Assembly: GCA_945875845.1 (NCBI GenBank)
Contig: CAMCMB010000035.1
Span: 1-64,000, forward strand
Length of the DNA stretch: 64,000 bases
Source of the DNA: Pirellula staleyi DSM 6068
GTDB lineage: Bacteria; Planctomycetota; Planctomycetia; Pirellulales; Pirellulaceae
Direction: 5' to 3'
Shown here one piece after another: positions 18,852 to 28,204 of the stretch (position 1 is its first letter; every line of letters starts with the position of its first letter). The notes beneath the pieces were generated by a model. It was not told the DNA's origin and did no database searches. It saw only the letters and a list, made by a program, of their open reading frames with translations. The position numbers were made by a program, and so were the translations under genes.

Positions 18852-20120
18852 CTATTCCGAGAGTTCGTGGATGGGACGCGGACGGATAAGCAGTACCAAA
18901 AGGACGGAGATTGCGCAGGCACCCGCGAAAATGCTAAAGATAACGTTGATTGGGACATGGCGATCTCGCATCCATCCGAATCCCCAGTCGGCAAATCCTC
19001 CACAACTGATACTCACCAGATTCATGATGCCATACCCCGTCGCTCGAAACCTGGGTGGAACAATTTGGCACAGGATCGGCATGTTATTGCAGTCAAAAAA
19101 GCCCCAACCGATCCCAAACAAAACCAGTGCTAAGATTGCCATCGTGAAAGAACCTTGGCTCGTCGCAATTCCCACGCAGATCAAGGCAGGGATGATCAAG
19201 CACATCCCCGTAGCGCTGACAAAAATGCGGCCACGAACGTTGCGTTTCATCCAACGGTCTGCAAGCCAGCCTCCAAGTACCGCCGCGACAATGGCAGCAC
19301 TCTGCCAATAGAGCGTCGCAGAAACACCTGCAAACCCTTGCCCAAGGTTAAAACTATCTTTGAGAATCGAAGGCATCCAATCGCGAACGACCCAGCCCGC
19401 CAGGGCCGGCAACGTAAAGTATGCGACCAGCAAGAGAAACGATCCATTGAGCAGCAGCATTTGGAGCGAACTCAGGATGCTCGGTTTCTCTGCCTTTCGC
19501 GAACCATCGAGCTTCAACGGTACATCTCGCAAAAAGAGTAGCAGTGGTACGGCATAAACGATTCCAAGAACTCCGATGACCTGGAATGCGACTCGCCAGC
19601 CAATGTTCGGCGACTCTGCCGCGTAGCCGGAGAAACCTCCCAGTATTACACCGCAATAGATTCCCATTTGATGAAAACCAACCGCTCTCGAACGCGTTTC
19701 CCCAGTGTGATAATCGGCGATCAAGGCGAGGGCAGCTGGAATGTAAAAGGCTTCGCTGACCCCCATCCAAGTGCGAGCCCACAACATCTCGTTGTAAGTC
19801 GTGGCATGCCCAGTGAGGAATGTGATGAGAGACCAAGCGAAAAGACTTGAGCAAATCGTTAGCCGACGACTGTATCGGTCTGCCAGATATCCGCCAATGG
19901 GACTTAGAAAAGCATAAACCCATTTGAACTGACCAAGCATCCGGCCCCAATTCGCATCCGATTCGATGCTGGAAATATCCAGCATCACCGAGGTTTTCAT
20001 GGCAGCGATCATCTGGCGATCCAAGTAGTTGAGCATCGCCACCGGAAAGAGCAACGCAACCACCAGCCAAGCCATCGATAGCCAGGAATAGGGTCCCTTT
20101 GTTGTTGCGTGTTCGGTCAT
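18852..20120 (-). CDS. MFS transporter (hexuronate/anion:cation symporter type)
   Basis: Inner-membrane major facilitator protein of 422 residues with 12 predicted helices. The first helix region contains LNYLDRQ and the loop 2-3 signature reads GGYLADRYSRR (about 77-87), typical of the ACS subfamily that imports sugar acids and other organic anions. A second cytoplasmic signature (GGWLADRWMKR, about 280-290) lies after helix 8. It is the first gene of the four-gene sugar operon and ends 9 bp before the lyase gene. The likely cargo is a sugar or sugar acid used by the downstream enzymes. Confidence 0.9.
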   Translation of the reverse strand: MTEHATTKGPYSWLSMAWLVVALLFPVAMLNYLDRQMIAAMKTSVMLDISSIESDANWGRMLGQFKWVYAFLSPIGGYLADRYSRRLTICSSLFAWSLITFLTGHATTYNEMLWARTWMGVSEAFYIPAALALIADYHTGETRSRAVGFHQMGIYCGVILGGFSGYAAESPNIGWRVAFQVIGVLGIVYAVPLLLFLRDVPLKLDGSRKAEKPSILSSLQMLLLNGSFLLLVAYFTLPALAGWVVRDWMPSILKDSFNLGQGFAGVSATLYWQSAAIVAAVLGGWLADRWMKRNVRGRIFVSATGMCLIIPALICVGIATSQGSFTMAILALVLFGIGWGFFDCNNMPILCQIVPPRFRATGYGIMNLVSISCGGFADWGFGWMRDRHVPINVIFSIFAGACAISVLLVLLIRPRPIHELSE

Positions 20121-20262
20121 GATGTCAAGCTAAAGGTTTCGTCACCAAACAAAATCGGTGGTTAACAAGTTTAATCGCTCGCGGCTTCAAAAGGGTGGCA
20201 CGCTCTGAGGAACTAAGGGCGTGCGAGTTACCCGAGCTTAAACGCCCCTCTTTTTTGAATGA

Positions 20263-20440
20263 TAACCCGACGCGTAACTGCTTGTTGCTTTAGTGAAGTC
20301 GTTATTGGGTAAGGGCGGTAAGACGGACTTCCAAGTCCGTCAATGGGGAATCCGACGGACTTGGAAGTCCGTCGTACCATTAAAGCAACAAGCCGGTAAG
20401 GGAGGGATTACACGTGGCACCTCGCTTACGCGTCGGGTTA
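20263..20440 (-). repeat. Dispersed inverted-repeat element, copy B (most complete)
   Basis: This is a nested structure. Outer arms TAACCCGACGCGTAA (20263-20277) and TTACGCGTCGGGTTA (20426-20440) are perfect 15-bp complements. Inner arms GCTTGTTGCTTTA (20280-20292) and TAAAGCAACAAGC (20381-20393) are perfect 13-bp complements. The centre holds two palindromes of the ACGGACTTCCAAGTCCGT type. It lies between the sugar operon and the acidic-protein gene and is inverted relative to copies A and C. No coding frame is present, and nothing else stands out in the 20121-20491 gap. Confidence 0.9.
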
Positions 20441-20491
20441 CCAAATTGCCGTCAAAAAGTGGTGATCCAAAAATTCACGGCCTGGAGCGTA

Positions 20492-21229
20492 TTATTCCTC
20501 GGCAGGCGGCGATATGAGTAGCCCCTGTGCGATCAATGAGTCTATCTTCGGCAAACTGACGCTCTCTTCAAAATCCTCGGCCAACCAATAGCCGACGTAA
20601 TCGCCGACCAAAACAATGAAGTTATCCGAAACTGGCATGATATTCTTCCAGTCGACTTGCTGAAGATTTTTCCCAACTCGATGCATCATTTCGCGGAAGG
20701 GTGCCAAGGCTTGAAACTCCTTCTCAATCGCCTCTTCGTCTTCATCTAGATCCTCTTCATCTAGATCCTCATCGTCGAGATCCTCATCGTCGAGATCCTC
20801 ATCGTCGCCCAATGCATCCTCAAGTCCATCCTCCTCTTGTGACTCGTCTTCGTTATCGGCACCTTCTTCGAATATCTCAGCTTGCTTAGCCAGAATTTCG
20901 TAACAGGCCTCCACTTCGGTCTCAACGATATCGCATTCATCGAGAACGAGCCTTCCTGGAACATCCAAGTCCGCACACTGTTGCGGCCGCCAGATCATTT
21001 CAAATTTATCCATGGGATCCGCGAAGTGCGTAGACTCAATCGCATCCAGCAATTCCTGCGTTGCGATTCCGTAATGAGGGGTGAAGTCGTCACTGAAGTC
21101 CTGGTACCATAGAAACAAGCAGTAAGCTGGGCTCTTGATGCCAAGCTCCTTCACGCCAATCGGAATCCAGTCGGTCAGATTCCGTTCGATCGTATCGAGA
21201 AGAGTCTTAAGTTGCTTGTCGTTCGTCAT
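20492..21229 (-). CDS. Acidic hypothetical protein with Asp/Glu repeat insert
   Basis: Family not recognised. ATG 21229 (MTNDKQLKTLL) gives 245 residues and is preferred over an upstream in-frame start at 21298. The first ~130 residues look globular and cytosolic (CLFLWYQDFSDDFTPHYGIATQELLDAIE). A region at about 136-172 is almost pure Asp/Glu/Leu, with DEDLD units encoded by 15-bp tandem repeats at about 20745-20811. A normal-looking C-terminal stretch follows (MMHRVGKNLQQVDWKNIMPVSDNFIVLVGDYVGYWLAEDF), reminiscent of small immunity- or SMI1/DUF4303-like folds, though this is only an impression. No signal peptide. Confidence 0.7.
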   Translation of the reverse strand: MTNDKQLKTLLDTIERNLTDWIPIGVKELGIKSPAYCLFLWYQDFSDDFTPHYGIATQELLDAIESTHFADPMDKFEMIWRPQQCADLDVPGRLVLDECDIVETEVEACYEILAKQAEIFEEGADNEDESQEEDGLEDALGDDEDLDDEDLDDEDLDEEDLDEDEEAIEKEFQALAPFREMMHRVGKNLQQVDWKNIMPVSDNFIVLVGDYVGYWLAEDFEESVSLPKIDSLIAQGLLISPPAEE

Positions 21230-21334
21230 CAATGGGCCTACCTTTACGAGTTTTGCCGTTCGTGGCCGTTGCCAAGTGGTTAAGCAACGGATCGGCATTG
21301 TACGGTCAAATCTCTAGTTCGACTGTACGAACAC

Positions 21335-23473
21335 CTACTCTCCACCGCTCTTGCAATAAGTTTCAAGCCAACCAAAGACCTCTTTATGCCAGTGAATACT
21401 ATTGGCGGGCTTGCTTACCCAATGCCCTTCATCCGGAAAATTGACAAAGCGGCTTTTCACACCTTGACGCTGTAAGGCTTGAAACAATTCGTGCCCTTGG
21501 CCAATGGGACACCGGAAGTCAAGATCATTGTGAACGACGAGCATCGGGACTTTGAATTTTCCAAGATTCGCCGCCAGCGTGTGTGGACTGAATTCTCGAT
21601 ACTTGCCTGGCAGTTCCCAAGGCAATCCACCGTGTTCATATTCATCGAACCACAATTCGTCTGTCGTTCCCCACATGCTTTCAAAATTGTAAACACTGCA
21701 ATGCGTGATGAGGCATTGAAACTCCTTAGCGATTTCGTTGACAGCGAACCAATCTTGCATGTAGCCACCGAAGCTTGCGCCCGCCGATGCGATTCTCTTT
21801 TTATCGACATACTCAAGCGCTTGGACGCGTTTTAGACCTGCGATCAGGTCCCGATAACATTTCCCTCCCCAATCGCCACTGATTTCATCGCAGAACTTTT
21901 GCCCGAAACCAGTCGAGCCCCGTGGGTTAGGTAATGCAACGACATAGCCTTGTGCTGCCCACAACTGTGCGTTCCAACGGAAACTCCACCCGTCTTCCCA
22001 CGCCCCTTGTGGTCCACCGTGGATTAAATACACAACGGGCCATTTCTTTTTCGCGTCAAAGCCGGGTGGCTTGAGTATCCACATTTGCATTTCAGCCGGC
22101 CCTTCCACGGTGACCGTCAGCTTTTCCGGAGCCGTTCGCTCCAGGCTGTCCAGTAATGCCTTGTTGTGGGTCGTTACGGATTTGACCGAACTCAATTGGT
22201 TCAATGCCATTGCGTACAATTCAGGAGGCTCATTCATGTTGGATCGCGCCAGGACCAATTGACCTCGCTGCGTGGACATCCCCGTTATTTGCCCCGGCCG
22301 ATCGTTTTGCATTCCGATTTTCATCAAAGTTGGCGGGTTGGCTTTTGAAACCCGATAAAGAGCGGACGAGCCAAATTCTTCTGTACTGAAAACAAGTTCC
22401 ATCGAATCTTGCCATGCAAAGTCGCTAACCGATCTGTCTAGTTGACTGGTGAGCACGGTAGGGCTTCCCGTAAATGAGCCGTCCGGTGCGCAAGCTTGCA
22501 TGACCAAATTCCATTTATCCGCTTCGTAGCCCGGTCTGGCTTGTGTTCGAAAAGCGACAAACTTGCCGTCCGGACTGAACTTCGCATAACTATCGGCTGC
22601 CAGATTTTGCGATGTCAGCGACGGCCAATCCTCGCTTTTGTTGCTGATACTTACACGGCATATGTCGTGATTGGTCGACCATGATTCGCCGTTCTTTGGC
22701 ACGGCCGTAAACAAGACAAACTGGCCGTCAGGCGAAAAGCTGTAATCATCCCCAACGCTGAATGTCGTACTTGTTGGGTATGCGTCACGATCTCCAGGCG
22801 TGATGTCTCGGCATTCGCTACCGTCGACATTGATGACGAACAGATGGTTTCGTTTGTCTTCAACGTAGGAATCCCAATGCCGATAGAACAGTTTGGTGAA
22901 CGTTTTGGCTTTGACCGGATTGCTTGCGGCCGTTTCTTCGTCTGCTTTGTTCTTAGCATTGGAATCCGCAAAAGCGAGAGCGCTCCACTTCGGATTCACC
23001 GCAGAGTAGAACGCAACACGCTTCCCATCGGGGGACCAGATGCCGCCGCTGGCGCCCGTCGCAATATTGGTTAGCTTGAGCGGTTCGCCACCCGATTTCA
23101 AGTCCATCACGTAAACCTGCGAGGTGCCATCGCGATTGGATTCAAACAGAATGCGAGTCCCATCGGGCGACCAGCGAGGGTGCGAATCGGACTTGCCCGA
23201 ATAAGTGATCTGTCGCGAGTTTGAGCCATCGACATTGCAAAGCCAAAGCTGTGTCTTTTTCGCATTCTTGGACGCGTCCACGATTTCGGTCACTTGATAG
23301 ACAATTTGAGACGCCGATGGGCTCAATTGCGGATCTGCAATTCGAGCGAAACGGAACAGATCATCAATTTGCATCGCCCGTTGATCGATTGCCATGGATG
23401 TATTGGAAAAGAGAAATAAAACCGGTAAAGCTAGAGAAAACACGCAGACTTTCAAGATGGTTCGTAGCAGCAT
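21335..23473 (-). CDS. S9-family serine peptidase (acylaminoacyl/dipeptidyl peptidase type), exported
   Basis: Predicted periplasmic prolyl-oligopeptidase-like peptidase. ATG 23473 (MLLRTILKVCVFSLALPVLFLFS) gives a signal peptide and 712 residues; the frame is open upstream to 23551. The N-terminal half is a TolB/WD40-like beta-propeller with repeated HPRWSPDGTRILF and GGIWSPDGKRVAF strands. The alpha/beta-hydrolase domain occupies about 450-710: nucleophile Ser567 in GASFGG, the acid in VVHNDLDFRCP (about 650) and His in DEGHWV (about 685). It probably removes acylated residues or dipeptides from short peptides. It is divergent from the 901-codon frame across a 361-bp gap in which I see no other feature. 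Confidence 0.9.
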   Translation of the reverse strand: MLLRTILKVCVFSLALPVLFLFSNTSMAIDQRAMQIDDLFRFARIADPQLSPSASQIVYQVTEIVDASKNAKKTQLWLCNVDGSNSRQITYSGKSDSHPRWSPDGTRILFESNRDGTSQVYVMDLKSGGEPLKLTNIATGASGGIWSPDGKRVAFYSAVNPKWSALAFADSNAKNKADEETAASNPVKAKTFTKLFYRHWDSYVEDKRNHLFVINVDGSECRDITPGDRDAYPTSTTFSVGDDYSFSPDGQFVLFTAVPKNGESWSTNHDICRVSISNKSEDWPSLTSQNLAADSYAKFSPDGKFVAFRTQARPGYEADKWNLVMQACAPDGSFTGSPTVLTSQLDRSVSDFAWQDSMELVFSTEEFGSSALYRVSKANPPTLMKIGMQNDRPGQITGMSTQRGQLVLARSNMNEPPELYAMALNQLSSVKSVTTHNKALLDSLERTAPEKLTVTVEGPAEMQMWILKPPGFDAKKKWPVVYLIHGGPQGAWEDGWSFRWNAQLWAAQGYVVALPNPRGSTGFGQKFCDEISGDWGGKCYRDLIAGLKRVQALEYVDKKRIASAGASFGGYMQDWFAVNEIAKEFQCLITHCSVYNFESMWGTTDELWFDEYEHGGLPWELPGKYREFSPHTLAANLGKFKVPMLVVHNDLDFRCPIGQGHELFQALQRQGVKSRFVNFPDEGHWVSKPANSIHWHKEVFGWLETYCKSGGE

Positions 23474-23834
23474 AGTGCGTCTTTCGAGATGTTCTAAAGC
23501 GGGAGCGACGGCGGCTACTCCCTTGCGTAGGAATGGACTCAAGTCGCGCATTGTACTCGTAATTCCAAACGCCTGTATATGCTCGACGCCCCATAACTTA
23601 GCGGATGGGTGAACCTATCAACGTAGCTCCGCACCGTTACATTTTGCCCAGACCTAACGACCAACAGGGAGGAGGACGTAGAAATAGCGAATTGATGCAC
23701 AGCAGTGTCGATGACCGCTATTGAAATCGCCGAAGAATAGAACTCAAGAGAATGTGCATGGCGGCGCATTCGTACACTTACAACTTTTCAAAGTCACTTT
23801 CAACGCTAACAAGCGTTCTGAAAAGGTTCTAGGG

Positions 23835-26426
23835 ATGGCAAACGAGTCGGCACGAGGTTTCCGTGGCTGGATTTACGCGATTGCAGTCGCGATTTGCTTG
23901 CTCCTGATGTTTTTCGCTAGCGAAAACTTGTCTCGATGGAAGCAACCTGGTTTTTATCATGCTCCACGAACGGCGACATTGGTATTTTCCACCAAACCAA
24001 AAACGATTCCACGTATCGCGACCGAGTCTATTCCATTGGCAATAGAGCCCGTAAACGAATCGTTGGTATCGACGGTATGGCATGAGTATCGATCAAGCAG
24101 TCAATCGTCCATAACGATGCTAGAACCGCCAGCGGGTGCGAGGCTCTCTGCCCCCATCGCGATCGTCAATAACCGCGACCCATTCCTCGATTCGATGAAC
24201 TTGCAGCGAAGCCCCACCGTGCTCGCGGAGAATGCAGCTCAATCGGCACAATCCACCACCGCGACCAACGTTTCGCTCGTTCGTCCCATCGAACCGCTCG
24301 AGCGTGTCGACCCACCGTCGCTTTTCGAGAACCGAGAGACCATCAGCAACGTGCAAAATTGGCCTAGCTCGCCGAAGCTATGCGAGGAAATCGAAAGAAC
24401 CATGCGATTGGCGACAAGCCTATCGAACCGTGACGTCCAAGAATGGGTTTCGAAAATTTCATTCGTGTACGACAAAATTACGAGTCTGTCACTTACAGAT
24501 GATGCAGCAGCAGAAAGCATCGATGCGCTGCATTTTTTGTCAACCGATGGAATTGCATTGGCTGGGACTTTGTTGCCAAGCCATGCAAGCCTTGCAAGCG
24601 ACGTGTCGCGACTTTCCTTTTCGATCGAACGTCGTTACTCGGTTTGGAGTGCGGTCAGCAAGTGTGTCTTTAAGGGACGAACTCGGTTTGTTTCTGCTCG
24701 CAAACATGAGATTGACTCCGACAATCTGCATACTTGCTTGCAGGACGTCGAGCGTGCGATTCTCGCGACCGGAGATGCCCCCAGTTGGGATTCCTACTTG
24801 ATGCTGGACTCGCTCAAGAAACTGGGAACAGGTCAAATAGCGGGCAGGCAGGAACAAGTCGACTTGGTGCGGGAGTTCCTTACTCGTGTGACGGATCCTC
24901 GCGTCAGCGAATCACAACGCAAGATCCTTGCGTCCACCGAAGTTCACAAGCTGGCGGATCAAGTCCATCCACTATCGATCGGACCTGTCGATTATCGCAA
25001 GTTAGTGGAAAACATCGAGACTTTGGAATCCGATCCAGTGCACCGCTGCAGCATGAGTTTGGCGGACGCAATGCAATCGTTGCGTTTTTCAGAGCATATA
25101 GAGCAAGCCGCCGTTTCTCAGGCCATCAGTACGCACTATCGAAACGCCAACATGAGGCTTGCGGTCTCCGAGGACTTCATCAATCGCATGCTGCCCAAGT
25201 CAACCATTACGGACAAGCCCGTTCGGCAAAAGATCCTAGGTGCTGACACCCGAGGATCGAGCCAAATCTCGACAGACCTTAAAGTGGACTTCAAACCGGA
25301 TGACTCCGCGTGGCAAATCGCCCTTCAACTCGACGGGGACATAAGCAGTAGCACCAAATCAAGCAGTCACGGAGCAACTTTTTACAACGCATCCCTGGCC
25401 AGCGTCACTGCGATTCGCGACTTAAGAATTTCCACACAGGGCATCCAAGTGAACGGGCGCCCGACCACCGTTGAGTCCCACGACTCATTGAAAAAGTTCA
25501 AAACCGATTGGGATGCGTTGCCCATTCTTGGTGACATGGTTCGTCGTATTGCGCACGATGAGTTTTTGAAGGCGCGCCCAATTGCGAAACGTATTATGCA
25601 AAAGACCATCGCTACCCAAACCGACCAAGAGTTTGACACACAACTCAAGGTAAACGTCGCAACCGCCCAAAGCCAGTTTGAGAAGAGGCTCATTGGCCCT
25701 CTTCAATCCCTCGATTTGCACCCAATGGTCGTCGATATGCAATCGACGGAGACAAGGCTCATTGTGCGTTACCGAGTTGCAAGCTCGGAGCAACTTTCTG
25801 CCTATACCCCACGTCCCATTGCACCGGGAGATAGTCTGTTGTCCCTACAAGTTCACCAGTCTTCCTTCAACAACATGGCCGGGCAAATTGTGACAGGCGA
25901 TCGCGACTGGACCATGCAAGAAATGTCTGACAAGATATCGGATCTACTCCAACAATCACACCGTCCACTGGACGCAGATGCCCCGACGGATATTACGGTT
26001 CGCTTCAGTGATGCGCGTCCCATCACCGTGGAATTCGAAGACGGACGAATGTGGTTGACTTTGCGGATCGCCTCCCTAGAACAACCAGGTCGTATCCATC
26101 TTAAGAACTTCATTATTCGTACTTCGTATTTGCCCTCCGTGGATGGACTACAAGCAGAACTGACTCGCGATGGAGTTATCAGCGTCGAGGGCCCCAAGCT
26201 AGGCATGCGAGACCGATTGCCACTGAGAGCTATCTTCTCACGTGTCTTTTCGAATCGCTCCTCCATTCCAATGGTGGCGAACGAGTTGCTTTCCGATCCG
26301 CGTGCTGCGGGTCTAGCTGTGTCGCAAATGGAACTTCGTGACGGCTGGTTGGCCATCGCGGTGAGCAAAGACAAGTCACCGCACGTGGCAATCCTGAAGG
26401 CGAATCGAGAAGCACTTCAACGATAG
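23835..26426 (+). CDS. Large exported or membrane-anchored hypothetical protein
   Basis: Not recognised. ATG 23835 (MANESARGF) is preferred to an upstream TTG at 23721 because it is preceded by an AAGG-type site and puts a single transmembrane/signal-anchor helix (about residues 10-30) at the N-terminus. The product is 863 residues. After the helix comes a low-complexity Pro/Ser/Thr stretch, then a mainly helical region (about 180-480) and a C-terminal beta-rich region (about 500-850) including LKVDFKPDDSAWQIALQLDGD and TDITVRFSDARPITVEFEDGRMWLTLRIAS. The layout suggests an envelope protein with its bulk outside the cytoplasm. It converges with the aldo/keto reductase gene; repeat copy C separates them. 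Confidence 0.75.
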   Translation: MANESARGFRGWIYAIAVAICLLLMFFASENLSRWKQPGFYHAPRTATLVFSTKPKTIPRIATESIPLAIEPVNESLVSTVWHEYRSSSQSSITMLEPPAGARLSAPIAIVNNRDPFLDSMNLQRSPTVLAENAAQSAQSTTATNVSLVRPIEPLERVDPPSLFENRETISNVQNWPSSPKLCEEIERTMRLATSLSNRDVQEWVSKISFVYDKITSLSLTDDAAAESIDALHFLSTDGIALAGTLLPSHASLASDVSRLSFSIERRYSVWSAVSKCVFKGRTRFVSARKHEIDSDNLHTCLQDVERAILATGDAPSWDSYLMLDSLKKLGTGQIAGRQEQVDLVREFLTRVTDPRVSESQRKILASTEVHKLADQVHPLSIGPVDYRKLVENIETLESDPVHRCSMSLADAMQSLRFSEHIEQAAVSQAISTHYRNANMRLAVSEDFINRMLPKSTITDKPVRQKILGADTRGSSQISTDLKVDFKPDDSAWQIALQLDGDISSSTKSSSHGATFYNASLASVTAIRDLRISTQGIQVNGRPTTVESHDSLKKFKTDWDALPILGDMVRRIAHDEFLKARPIAKRIMQKTIATQTDQEFDTQLKVNVATAQSQFEKRLIGPLQSLDLHPMVVDMQSTETRLIVRYRVASSEQLSAYTPRPIAPGDSLLSLQVHQSSFNNMAGQIVTGDRDWTMQEMSDKISDLLQQSHRPLDADAPTDITVRFSDARPITVEFEDGRMWLTLRIASLEQPGRIHLKNFIIRTSYLPSVDGLQAELTRDGVISVEGPKLGMRDRLPLRAIFSRVFSNRSSIPMVANELLSDPRAAGLAVSQMELRDGWLAIAVSKDKSPHVAILKANREALQR

Positions 26427-26427
26427 G

Positions 26428-26475
26428 CAACTGGCGTCAGCAAGCAACTGGTGTCAGCAAGCAACTGGTGTCAGC
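26428..26475 (+). repeat. 17-bp tandem repeat, nearly three copies
   Basis: The unit GCAACTGGTGTCAGCAA (first copy with a C for T) recurs head to tail immediately after the stop codon of the large exported-protein gene, the last copy being incomplete. It lies between that stop codon and repeat copy C. Confidence 0.8.
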
Positions 26476-26503
26476 CAACCCGTTTCTTATAAATTGGACG
26501 CTG

Positions 26504-26626
26504 GCGGGCTGCTGTTTTAATGGTAGGACGGACTTCCTAGTCCGTCGAATTCCCCATCCACGACGGACTTGGAAGTCCGTCCTACCACCCTTGCCCAATA
26601 ACAAATTCACTACGTCAACAGCCCGC
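26504..26626 (+). repeat. Dispersed inverted-repeat element, copy C
   Basis: Arms GCGGGCTGCTGTTTTA (26504-26519) and TACGTCAACAGCCCGC (26611-26626) pair with four mismatches. The interior has the GGTAGGACGG strand, a TTCCTAGT-centred palindrome, a TTGGAAGT-centred palindrome and a CTTGCCCAATAAC tract. It lies between two convergent genes, where it could also help end transcription. Confidence 0.85.
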
Positions 26627-26651
26627 TGGCGGGTTCCGGCTGATCGGGCAA

Positions 26652-27638
26652 TTACTCGTAGATGGGAAAGTAACATCCAAACGCTTTTTCGCAAAAGACT
26701 CCTGGATCATTGAATCGCTGGTTCTTGTCCAAGCTATCGATGCTCTCCATCTCCTGACTCGTAAGTTCAAAACCTGCTAAGTCTAAATTTTCACGCAACC
26801 GATGGAGCTTACTTGTTTTCGGTACGATTGCCGTTCCGCGCTGGACTCCCCATCGCAAAACAATTTGTGCTGGAGTCTTGTCGTAGTTCTTTGCCAAACT
26901 CAGAATCAGAGAATGATTCAGGACGGAATCCATCTCCGTTGCCATTCCAATTGGAATATAGGAGGGGGCACCTAGGGGCGAAAACGCCGTGCATGCGATG
27001 GATTCCTCGCTGCAATATCGCAATAGCTTCGACTGGACCAAATAGGGATGCGATTCCACTTGCAAAACACTTGGTCGAATTCGACACTGCGATAGAAGAT
27101 CGCGAATGAGCGAAGTGCCGAAATTGCTCACGCCAATCGAGCGAACCAAGCCTGCGTCGACAAGCTCTTCCATCGCTTGCCAAGTTTCTCGAATAGGAAC
27201 TGCATCCGGTACCATTTTTGGAGACATCGCACTCGGCTCAAAAAACCAGCCGGCAGGATACCTTGTCTCGATGGGAACATGCTTTAATGAGATCGGAAAG
27301 TGAATCAGATAGAGATCCAGATAGTCCACGCGAAGATCGCGAAGCGACCTCAATAGCGCAGATCGCACATGCTCGGGTCGATGAAAGGTGTTCCACAATT
27401 TGCTTGTGACCCAAAGGTCCTCGCGATTGCAGACGCCTTGAGCTAACGCTGCCGCGATGCCAGCACCAACGCTGCTCTCGTTCCCGTAATCGGACGCACA
27501 ATCCAGGTGTCGATAGCCTGCCTTCAACGCTTCAACGGTTAGCGCAGCTGCTTCCGTGGGATCGACTTTCCAATATCCGAGCCCAATGGCAGGCATGGGC
27601 TTGGAGTTTGAAACGGGAATACTGAGTGGTTGGTTCAT
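26652..27638 (-). CDS. Aldo/keto reductase
   Basis: Cytosolic NADPH-dependent oxidoreductase of the AKR superfamily. ATG 27638 (MNQPLSIPVSNSKPMPAIGLGYW) gives 328 residues and avoids overlapping the upstream gene, although the frame is open to 27767. The catalytic tetrad can be placed: Asp and Tyr in HLDCASDYGNE, Lys in WVTSKLWN and His in YLIHFP. The cofactor-binding end shows VPKTSKLHRLRENLD. The C-terminal part resembles AKR2/xylose- or aldose-reductase-type members. The substrate is unknown. It follows the small exported protein gene by 46 bp on the same strand and is likely part of one transcript with the TIM-barrel gene. Confidence 0.9.
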   Translation of the reverse strand: MNQPLSIPVSNSKPMPAIGLGYWKVDPTEAAALTVEALKAGYRHLDCASDYGNESSVGAGIAAALAQGVCNREDLWVTSKLWNTFHRPEHVRSALLRSLRDLRVDYLDLYLIHFPISLKHVPIETRYPAGWFFEPSAMSPKMVPDAVPIRETWQAMEELVDAGLVRSIGVSNFGTSLIRDLLSQCRIRPSVLQVESHPYLVQSKLLRYCSEESIACTAFSPLGAPSYIPIGMATEMDSVLNHSLILSLAKNYDKTPAQIVLRWGVQRGTAIVPKTSKLHRLRENLDLAGFELTSQEMESIDSLDKNQRFNDPGVFCEKAFGCYFPIYE

Positions 27639-27684
27639 CGATGGATCATCCGTCCGATTCGCTTGCGATTGAGTCTTGTCGTGG

Positions 27685-28194
27685 TTATTTTTCAGCCCGT
27701 TCGACACGTCCAAAAAGGTGACCGCCAACGTCGTCATGTTTCCAAGTGCCTGCGTACTTTTTGTCATGAAACACGACGCGAGCGGAAAACGTTCCGAGCC
27801 CCGGTAACGTAACGGAGTCCATGACCATCACAGGCGTTTTGCCAACCCATTCCACATTGATTTCGACGGGTAATTCAATATCGTTTTTTCCGTATTTGAT
27901 GCGAGTCACGATTTCCCAAATCGATTCCTCCCCTTCGACTTTCTTTGCACTTTTGATCTCGTATCGTTCCTCTTCGAGCTTATTGAGTGGTTTTCCGTCA
28001 ATCGTAAACACGCCCGTCAGCACTGAGCCCGATAGATACTTCTGGAAATCCTCGATCGGCGGCTTTGCCACTTTCGGTGCATCTTGTGCGATTCCAGAAT
28101 TGAGAAAGCTCAGTCCCGCAAGCCCGATGATGCCGACGGTTACCGTTATGAATCCAAGAAAGCCAACAGAACTTTTCATCATTCTATCCCTCAC
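27685..28194 (-). CDS. Small exported hypothetical protein
   Basis: The 169-residue product (start at 28194, or at the tandem Met a few codons later) begins with an N-terminal hydrophobic segment ending SGIAQDAP, consistent with a signal peptide. The mature domain of about 135 residues is beta-rich, with SVLTGVFTIDGKPLNKLEEERYEI and GTFSARVVFHDKKYAGTWKHDDVGGHLFG, a pattern seen in planctomycete exported proteins of unknown role. It sits between a TIM-barrel isomerase-like gene (10 bp upstream) and an aldo/keto reductase gene, which suggests one transcription unit. No function can be assigned. Confidence 0.8.
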   Translation of the reverse strand: MRDRMMKSSVGFLGFITVTVGIIGLAGLSFLNSGIAQDAPKVAKPPIEDFQKYLSGSVLTGVFTIDGKPLNKLEEERYEIKSAKKVEGEESIWEIVTRIKYGKNDIELPVEINVEWVGKTPVMVMDSVTLPGLGTFSARVVFHDKKYAGTWKHDDVGGHLFGRVERAEK

Positions 28195-28204
28195 CTTTTG
28201 TGGT

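Noticed and set aside
18498-19133. 211-codon plus-strand open frame
   Set aside because: It lies opposite the lyase and transporter genes, has no family character and is rich in charged repeats typical of a reverse-strand shadow.
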